From positions 186,001 to 250,000 of the forward strand of contig CDRNVI010000021.1 in assembly GCA_977017575.1 (NCBI GenBank): a DNA stretch of 64,000 nt, read 5' to 3'. Shown here piece after piece: positions 58,022 to 64,000 of the stretch (positions are counted from its first letter, which is position 1; the number at the start of each line of letters is the position of its first letter). The notes under the pieces were generated by a model. That model did not search any database, was not told the origin of the DNA, and worked only from the letters and a program-made list of their open reading frames with translations. Both the position numbers and the translations under genes were made by a program. Origin of the DNA: Paramoeba atlantica (Eukaryota > Discosea).

Positions 58022-58800
58022 TTTTTTAGGCTCTTCGTTAAACGCGGTGGTTGTTTTCAACTTCGAAGTCACTCATGCTGCGCGCTTCGCGTTGAAAACT
58101 ACCGCCGCGTTTAACGAAAGGCCTAAAAATGAAAAATCGGCAAAAGATAGATGGGGATTAGATGAATAATCTATTTTTTTGGGTGAAAAAGCTGGATTTT
58201 TCAGCGAAAATTGCGAAATTTCAACTCGAATTTGGGCCGTTTTTGATGCCTTACCAGTAGGGGCAGGAGGCGAATCTGTCGAAAAAAACGTTGCAGAATG
58301 GTAGCTGAGGTCCAAAACTTAAAATACGTTTTAGGAGTCGATTTGGAAAAATAATATTTTTACTTTTTTTTTGCGTCAAATTCGTTGTTTGGTCACCCCA
58401 AAAATTTCGGAAATTTTGACCTTGTCGGACCCCTCCTGCGCGTACCAGGGGGGTACCCCCAGATGGGGGGGGGGTGGAAAGTCATCGCCGCGGCCTACTC
58501 TACCACTTCCCTGCGCTCGATTTTGAAAAGCAAAAAATTCGAAAAAAAAATTCGCGACGTATGCCCCCCCTCATGGACCCCCCCCTGGACCCCCCCTGGA
58601 CCCCCCCCTGGACCCCCCCTGGACCACCCCCTGGACCCCCCATTTTTTTCAATTTTATTTTAATTTTGGACCACCGGAGCCTCCTTTTATATTTTTTTCT
58701 TCTATTATATTACTGTGTTTCTATTTGTATTTTCACTGTTTTTGTTCACTTTTTTTCAATAATCGAGGGTAGAGCAGTAGTTATACAACGACCGGAATCA
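58022..58800 (+). mobile_element. Fold-back retroposon, copy 3
   Basis: Same arms as copy 2 (TTCGTTAAACGCGGTGGTTG / CCGCCGCGTTTAACGAA) and the same 3' sequence. It contains a tandem TGGACCCCCCC repeat (58572-58638) and the uninterrupted target site of the MITE seen at 49597. Confidence 0.7.
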
Positions 58801-58805
58801 TTATT

Positions 58806-58955
58806 AATGAAAGGGGGTGTACTAAATTTCGAGCTCAGAATTTTTTGGATAAGTCAGCCCTTTGAGCAGTTTTTTCGATAAGTACGCCACTTATCCAAAA
58901 AAACACGATTTTGGACCAAAAATGAGAGATACATGTAACTAAGAGGGAGTCATGG
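58806..58955 (-). repeat. Terminus of the pogo-like family
   Basis: Reverse complement of the left end at 53086-53215 (GATAAGT.GCGTACTTATC, GGTCCAAAATCG), ending ...GAGTCATGG before TA. Confidence 0.65.
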
Positions 58956-58956
58956 T

Positions 58957-59203
58957 AATGTGCCCCCCGGTTTACGAATTTTGACCTCCATATTTTCGTG
59001 CCCACCCCTGTATAGCGACACTGTATAATGTCGTTTGGTCAAAATCCGCAGCACTATGTAGGGGGGGCACTGTAAATATGGTGAGCTACTTTTCATGTTT
59101 TTCTCTCAGAAACCTTTAGAAATATTTTCAGTGTTTATCATTCATTTTCTAGCAAAACAGATTTTTAGTTGTCTAATAGGTTTTTGCTCTAATAGATTTC
59201 TTT
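58957..59203 (+). other. Upstream region of the HECT ligase gene
   Basis: Several pyrimidine-rich tracts with AG lie just before the start (TTTTTAG, TTTTCTAG, CTCTAATAG at 59150-59197), suitable for trans-splicing. The upstream part (58970-59070) is C/G-run repeat. Confidence 0.4.
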
Positions 59204-61672
59204 ATGAAAACCAAAGAAAAAGAGGACACTTGTGCTACCGAATACGTGGGTTTCTCAAACACACACGCTACCGGATCAGAGGGGGAATCCTCTCTTCAGG
59301 TTGAAGGACTAATTCCCCAATCACTTGAGCTATCTGCAGCAGGAGAATATGCTATGTGTTGTTCTTCATCGAAAAAAGTCCAGATTCACGAGATTATTCT
59401 AGCATATTATTTTCAACTGCAGCGTGGGTGTGGAAAAGTAGAATGTGTGAATCATTTGTGTCGAAGCAGCCCGCTGTACGAAGCAGCTTTGCGTACACTT
59501 TCCGCCGAGGAATTGTTTAGCAAGAGTGTACAACTTGCCAAACGCACTTTTCAATCAAGCAATATAGACTCTTTTTTCTTCTGTGACAATGTGGCACATC
59601 CGCTTCATTGTTTTCGTATCGATGTATGGAGCTCCGAAAAATTGTATCAAAGTGCACAAGAAGGGACTGAGGCGTTAAGCGAAGTCTTGAGAAGGGGAAT
59701 TTCAAGTCTGGAGCACTTGCTATTCTCCTTTCCGCTTTGCACAAAGTCTACTTATGTGCGAGAAAGTGAGCGAATGCGCGCCTTCGGTGTTCCTGAAGAA
59801 GATCAATTGGGAATTGAGTTTTCTAGTATGGGGGATGCGCTGAAACTCACGCGCAGCGTTTCGTCTTCAAAATGGCTTCCGAACTTAAAGGAAACTATAT
59901 CACAGCTGACATCCTTCATGTTGAATCCAATGTACACAATGGAGCCCGTACAATTTCACGCCGGACTTTACCTTACGGGGGTAAGTCTGGCTGTGCGTGC
60001 AATACTTGTTCTTTTTCACATTCCTGCGCTTTTTGACCCTACTCATGAGTATAATTCTTGCCTGCATAGCCTATGCAGCGCAATTGAAGATACGGAGGCG
60101 ATTCACTACATGCTGAAAGTACAATTCGCTTTGCTGCCCCAGGAAAATTTTTATTCACTGGTTATGAATTTGCAGCAGTACATTAGCGTATCTCTCTATA
60201 ATAACATTGTGTTAATAAGCGAAGTAATAGCGAGCGCGACGTTCGTTCTGGCGCTGTTATATAAGGCGAATTATTTGCTACCTTCGCATTCGACTCATGG
60301 CAAAATTTCTTATGAAGCTTTTTATAACGGAGCCGTCAATGACGTTATAGATGTAAGAAAAGACTTTCTAGCGTATGCGAACAGTCGACAACGAAGTACA
60401 GGGGAAATGACACTACGTGGGAAAATTTTCACTTTTGCCGAACACCCTTTTTTGCTAGATCTGTCTTATAAATCTCTACTACTTCATTATCACTCCCGTA
60501 TTGAACAGCAGCACGAGGTACAGAATACGATTCATTCCTTAATGGCTATCCATATGCTTGGGGGAACTGTAGATACCATTACCCAAGACGACTTTGCGCT
60601 TAAGATTGTTGTGGACAGAGAGGAGCTCTTAAAAACGACATTACAGGAACTATCCTCAAAGTCCGATAAGTACAAAAAACCGCTTCGAGTACATTTTAAG
60701 GGCGAAGAAGGTATTGACGAGGGAGGAGTAAGGAAAGAGTTTTTTCAACTTCTTATTAAACAAATTTTTGATCCCGAATTTGGTATGTTTGAAGAGACTT
60801 CTAATCACTATCAATGGTTTCGTCCACACATTCTCTGCGGAGAGCGGGACGAAGAGTTTGAATTTGTGGGACTTCTTTTCGGATTGGCGATTTATAACTC
60901 CATTATCCTGGACGTACAGTTTCCGCTTATCATATATCAAATGCTATTAGGGCATAAACCGGATACCAGTCTTGACACCCTGAAAAGAGTCGATCCAGAA
61001 CTCTCTGCTGGGTTGCAAACCTTGTTAGATTTCGAGGAAAATGAGGCGTGTGGGGACACTGTTCAGAACACTTTTTGTCGAACATTCTCGGAGTCCTACA
61101 CCACAAGTTCCGGAGAAATGGTTGAGGTGGAGCTTGTGAATGAGGGAAACAAAACTTCACTAACTAAAGAAAATCGCGCTGAGTATGTTGACGCGTACTT
61201 GAAGTATCGACTCTCTTTGGAGCACCAACCACACTTTAAACTTTTTTGCAAAGGATTTCTTAGTGTCTGTCAGAATCCTATGCTACCACAGATCCGCCCT
61301 GAAGAACTCGAGGTCCTTATCATAGGTTCGCCTGATCTTGATTTTGCTGTTTTACAACGGAATTGCAAATACGATGGATACAAAAAGAGTGACCCGACTA
61401 TTGTTTCCTTTTGGGAAATTGTTCTGCACGATATGACGAATGAGGATCAGCGCAAATTGTTGAAGTTTTGCACTGGCTCTGATCGAGTACCTATTGGAGG
61501 GCTCGGTAGTATATTGTTTGTCATTGGGAAAAACGGAGGAGACTCTGAGTTACTTCCCACAAGTCACACTTGCTTTAATCATTTGTTACTTCCTTCCTAC
61601 AGAACAAAAAATAAACTCCGCGAAAAACTTATGCAGGCCATTAATAATTGTCAAGGTTTCGGTCTCATGTAA
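59204..61672 (+). CDS. UBE3A-like HECT E3 ubiquitin ligase with AZUL domain
   Basis: 822 aa in one exon. The N-terminal region (about 58-116) matches the AZUL zinc finger of UBE3A/E6AP: IILAYYFQLQRGCGKVECVN and HLC, giving C-x4-C-x4-C. The C-terminal about 350 residues are a HECT domain: HFKGEEGIDEGGVRKEFFQL, LFGLAIYNSIILDVQFP, DPELSAGLQ and VPIGGLGSILF. The catalytic cysteine is Cys790 in LLPTSHTCFNHLLLP, with a hydrophobic tail ending QGFGLM. HECT enzymes accept ubiquitin from E2 on this Cys and pass it to substrates. All key positions are intact. It is the best-supported host gene in the window. Confidence 0.92.
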   Translation: MKTKEKEDTCATEYVGFSNTHATGSEGESSLQVEGLIPQSLELSAAGEYAMCCSSSKKVQIHEIILAYYFQLQRGCGKVECVNHLCRSSPLYEAALRTLSAEELFSKSVQLAKRTFQSSNIDSFFFCDNVAHPLHCFRIDVWSSEKLYQSAQEGTEALSEVLRRGISSLEHLLFSFPLCTKSTYVRESERMRAFGVPEEDQLGIEFSSMGDALKLTRSVSSSKWLPNLKETISQLTSFMLNPMYTMEPVQFHAGLYLTGVSLAVRAILVLFHIPALFDPTHEYNSCLHSLCSAIEDTEAIHYMLKVQFALLPQENFYSLVMNLQQYISVSLYNNIVLISEVIASATFVLALLYKANYLLPSHSTHGKISYEAFYNGAVNDVIDVRKDFLAYANSRQRSTGEMTLRGKIFTFAEHPFLLDLSYKSLLLHYHSRIEQQHEVQNTIHSLMAIHMLGGTVDTITQDDFALKIVVDREELLKTTLQELSSKSDKYKKPLRVHFKGEEGIDEGGVRKEFFQLLIKQIFDPEFGMFEETSNHYQWFRPHILCGERDEEFEFVGLLFGLAIYNSIILDVQFPLIIYQMLLGHKPDTSLDTLKRVDPELSAGLQTLLDFEENEACGDTVQNTFCRTFSESYTTSSGEMVEVELVNEGNKTSLTKENRAEYVDAYLKYRLSLEHQPHFKLFCKGFLSVCQNPMLPQIRPEELEVLIIGSPDLDFAVLQRNCKYDGYKKSDPTIVSFWEIVLHDMTNEDQRKLLKFCTGSDRVPIGGLGSILFVIGKNGGDSELLPTSHTCFNHLLLPSYRTKNKLREKLMQAINNCQGFGLM

Positions 61673-61897
61673 GCTATAGAGTGCAGCTCAATCACAATGT
61701 ATTTCTTTATTATGTTTGCCAACATTGTTGCATAAATCATTTCGCTTTTAACGCGCATACGTGATTCAGTAAAACAGCTTGCAGTGCGCTAGAAGTTATG
61801 GCTCCGTATGAAGAGTTTTACGGTACTCGCAAAAATTAGGAAAACTTTTATTGTAAAATAATAGAAAAGTTTACTAATTAAAACATTACTAACTTTA
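61673..61897 (+). other. 3' flank of the HECT gene
   Basis: AT-rich, no gene. A polyadenylation region is expected here but no signal can be assigned. Confidence 0.3.
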
Positions 61898-62855
61898 ATG
61901 CGGTGTCACGAGCTGGAGGTAACGGCAAAAGCCAACGTGTTAGCGGACAAATCCATACAAAAGTGTGCGTCAGAGCTGTTAGGAGGCTTTGAAGATCTGG
62001 AAAAGAATCCGTTTCACAGTACTCTCATGACGGGCGACCATTTGGGGGCGAAACCTTTGGGCAGCAAGCGGCAACTCTGTATTCTCGCACAGAAGCTGAG
62101 GTATTAGGGTGTATGGAAAGACAAGAATTGACAAGATATGAAGGGTCGAAGTCAGCAGTGCGTAAAGAAACCAACGAACTACATGACGTTCATTCACTTC
62201 AATTGATGGACAAGAGAACGCGCAATTGGACAGAGGCGCGTAGGAATCGGGGTGAGTACTTCATGCGCGACGCAGAATGGCAAACAGCCATGCGTATGCG
62301 GTACTTGATAGCTCCTATTTCGGACCCTTTCGCACAATTTGAGTGCGGAGACATCCTCTCAAACAAAGATTTTGTCGTACACGCCCTTGACTGTAGTAAG
62401 GTCAAAGGTGACACCGTGGCTATTCGCCACAAACTTGTTCGCCACAAAGAATACCTTCGCGCACTTGCTACGACAGTACGGATTCACTCCAGACAACCAT
62501 GAACCCCGATTCTCCGATGGTCGGGGCCCCGACGTCTGCTTTATGCTGGGAGGGAAGGTATGTCTGGTGGACGTAACCGTCATTCATGCTGCGCGCTTCG
62601 CGTTGAAAACTACCTCCGCGTTTAACGAAGAGCCTAAAAAAGAAAAATCGCCAAAAGATCATGAATAATCTATTTCTTTGGATGAGAAAGCTCGATTTTT
62701 CGGCGAAAAATCATAATTTTTACCCCGAATTTGGGCCATTTTTGATAGAAGGCGAATCTGACGAAGAAAACGTCGTAGAATGGTGGCTGAGGTCCCAAAC
62801 TCTCAAAATACATTTTAGGAGTGGATAAATAATAGTTTTACTTTTTTTGGGTAAA
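61898..62855 (+). mobile_element. 5'-truncated RLE retrotransposon remnant with 3'UTR
   Basis: Coding remnants are followed by a 3' region (62637-62855) that is shared with the three fold-back units at 47.5, 48.9 and 58.1 kb. This is the only copy in which real coding sequence stands before GCGTTGAAAACTACC, so it shows what the fold-back units derive from. Confidence 0.65.
62113..62668 (+). pseudogene. RT C-terminal knuckle and RLE remnant
   Basis: The frame 62113-62502 reads RTRNWTEARRNRGEYFM, AMRMRYLIAPIS, FECGDILSNKDFVVHALDC (knuckle C-x-C-like...H..C) and KGDTVAIRHKLVRH. After a frameshift near 62505 another frame continues HEPRFSDGRGPDVCFMLGGK and VCLVDVTVIHAARFALKTT, whose GPDV...VDVTV fits the PD...D core of a restriction-like endonuclease. 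It ends KKEKSPKDHE*. It is similar to 46.6-46.9 kb and different from the SL-headed elements. Confidence 0.6.
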
Positions 62856-62905
62856 TTCCAGCTGACGACCTCCTACATGAAAGGAAAGCTGGTCACTCCT
62901 TCTGA

Positions 62906-63012
62906 GGGTGGCCAGCTGGCCACTTTTTCAGCGGGTGGCCAGCTGGCCACTTTTTCAGCGGGCGGTCAGCTGGCCACTTTTCCAGGGGATGGCCAGATGG
63001 CCACTTTTTCAG
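62906..63012 (+). repeat. 27-bp tandem repeat, four copies
   Basis: GGTGGCCAGCTGGCCACTTT-type units (GGCCAGCTGGCC is itself palindromic), each in frame as GGQLATFSA. The surrounding 82-codon frame has no other support. Confidence 0.85.
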
Positions 63013-63124
63013 AAGCCTTCAGAAGCCACTTTTTAGAAGAAGATTTGCATCGTTTTGTCAATTGTTACCGCCATGACGCCCACGAATTTTGCTGAATGAT
63101 ACGACGAAACTGTTTTTGTACTAT

Positions 63125-63327
63125 CCAGGCATAAAGGGGCGAGAGAGACACGAAGCAACAGATGTAGCAGCTTCCCACTGAAAAGAAATCGTATCTCCCT
63201 GAACGAAGTTGACTCCAAGCTAGAAAGAGCATAGATAGGCATTTCTCGTGCAGGGAGATACGATTTCTTTTCAGTGGGAAGCGGCTACATCTGTTGCTTC
63301 GTATCTCCCTCGCCCCTTTATACCTGG
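63125..63327. repeat. Long fold-back, ~78-bp arms
   Basis: CCAGGCATAAAGGGGCGAG... is inverted as CTCGCCCCTTTATACCTGG. The arms extend through CACTGAAAAGAAATCGTATC / GATACGATTTCTTTTCAGTG with few mismatches around a loop of about 45 nt. Confidence 0.85.
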
Positions 63328-64000
63328 ATTTTTCCTTTTCACTTTTTTAAGGGGACTGACCGCTCTTTAGCACATTTACATTTTGAACGTACATATTCTA
63401 TGTTTTTTATTATTCCACAAAACAAAGGGGAATAATAGCTGTACAGGGGGTTTATGTAGTGTCAGGGCATTCGACTTTCGTCGAATCGATGATGGGGCGT
63501 AGCGACCCCAGCTTCCCTAGCTAACTCACCCAGCGTCGTATAACAAGACACTACATACCTAGGGTGAGCCTCCTTCACCTCCTTGCGTCACCCCCGCCAC
63601 CCCCCTTTCGCCGCCCCCTTCGCCGGCCGATTTGCCCCGCCCCCCGCTTCACCCCCTGTCGCCACAACCTTCACCCCCTTTCGACCCCCCCTTCACCCTC
63701 CTCCGCCGCCCCCTACGTCCCCGTTCGCCACCCTCTCTGACGCCCCTCATTACCTCCGGGTCCCTCATTGCCGCCCTCCCCGTCGTCCCCCACCTCCACC
63801 GCTCCCCCCGCCGTTTTCCTCGCCGCCCCCCCCCGCCGCCGCTCTCCCCACCGCTCCCCCCGCCGCTCTACGCCCCCCTTCGCCGCCCCCATCATCGACT
63901 GCGCTGCCCTTTTCGCCCCCCTCTTTTGCAACACTCCTTGCGCCCCCTTCCACGACACTACCCGGTGCCAACATAACGAGGCACTAAGAGGGTTGAAACA
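63328..64000. other. C-rich, strand-asymmetric tail
   Basis: 63570-63960 is almost entirely C and T with CGCC on the plus strand and GGGG runs on the other. Long proline-rich frames result from composition. Before it, CATTCGACTTTCGTCGAATC and GGGGCGTAGCGACCCC (63475-63510) are short hairpins. There is no gene I can support. Confidence 0.4.

Noticed and set aside
58474-58881. 135-codon frame with a PPWTPP repeat
   Set aside because: It arises from the TGGACCCCCCC tandem repeat within the fold-back unit.
63583-63987. Proline-rich 134-codon open frame and overlapping frames on both strands
   Set aside because: The C-rich composition removes stop codons in several frames at once. Nothing else supports coding.

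Overview
This is a repeat-dense nuclear window from a eukaryotic protist, most likely a euglenozoan (diplonemid or kinetoplastid relative). The key evidence is a sequence that occurs at six places and contains GATACAGTTTCTGTAC followed by CTTGTTG. From memory this is the 3' half of the kinetoplastid/diplonemid spliced leader (SL), and its AACGAT...AAAG upstream half looks more like the diplonemid SL than the trypanosome one. Supporting signs are host genes that are long single open frames on one strand, a tyrosine-recombinase retroelement with the gene order I recall for trypanosomatid VIPER, and restriction-enzyme-like-endonuclease (RLE) retrotransposons tied to the SL, as SLACS/CRE elements are in trypanosomatids.

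Layout. 1-13.8 kb is a nest of DNA transposons: Tc1/mariner-like, a pogo/Tigger-like pseudogene, a broken hAT element and several MITEs, inserted into one another. It also holds an SL-like copy at 6351-6377 that, unlike all the others, is followed by GT and a 15-bp hairpin. 13,774-18,982 is a DIRS/VIPER-like element (minus strand: ORF1, tyrosine recombinase, RT-RNase H) with inverted terminal repeats of about 110 bp. 18,983-24,640 is an R2-like RLE retrotransposon whose first ORF has five copies of a Cys/His knuckle. A 95-bp minisatellite follows.

25.5-41.7 kb is a head-to-tail, minus-strand array of five SL-headed, poly(A)-tailed elements. In 5'-to-3' order these are an intact 1,328-codon RT/RLE element (37.1-41.7 kb), a 0.75-kb non-autonomous element, a 1.26-kb element encoding an orphan 247-aa protein, a two-ORF element with tandem 2A-like motifs (29.9-35.0 kb), and a frameshifted RT/RLE element (25.5-29.9 kb). 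At four of the six boundaries poly(A) of one unit abuts the SL of the next. Several units share a short 3' region with a covarying two-stem structure.

41.7-51.1 kb is again MITEs, mariner remnants and a fold-back retroposon family. 51.1-61.7 kb holds three plus-strand genes that look like host genes: a 576-aa protein of unknown function, a 225-aa FCP1/NIF-type HAD protein lacking the catalytic DxD, and an 822-aa UBE3A-like HECT ubiquitin ligase with an AZUL zinc finger. 61.9-64 kb is retroelement remnant, short tandem repeats, a long fold-back and a C-rich strand-asymmetric tail.

Within each autonomous element the genes cooperate in the usual way (nucleic-acid-binding ORF1; RT plus endonuclease or recombinase). 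The unusual theme is how tightly the retroelements are coupled to spliced-leader sequence. All family assignments come from reading motifs by eye. No database search was run.
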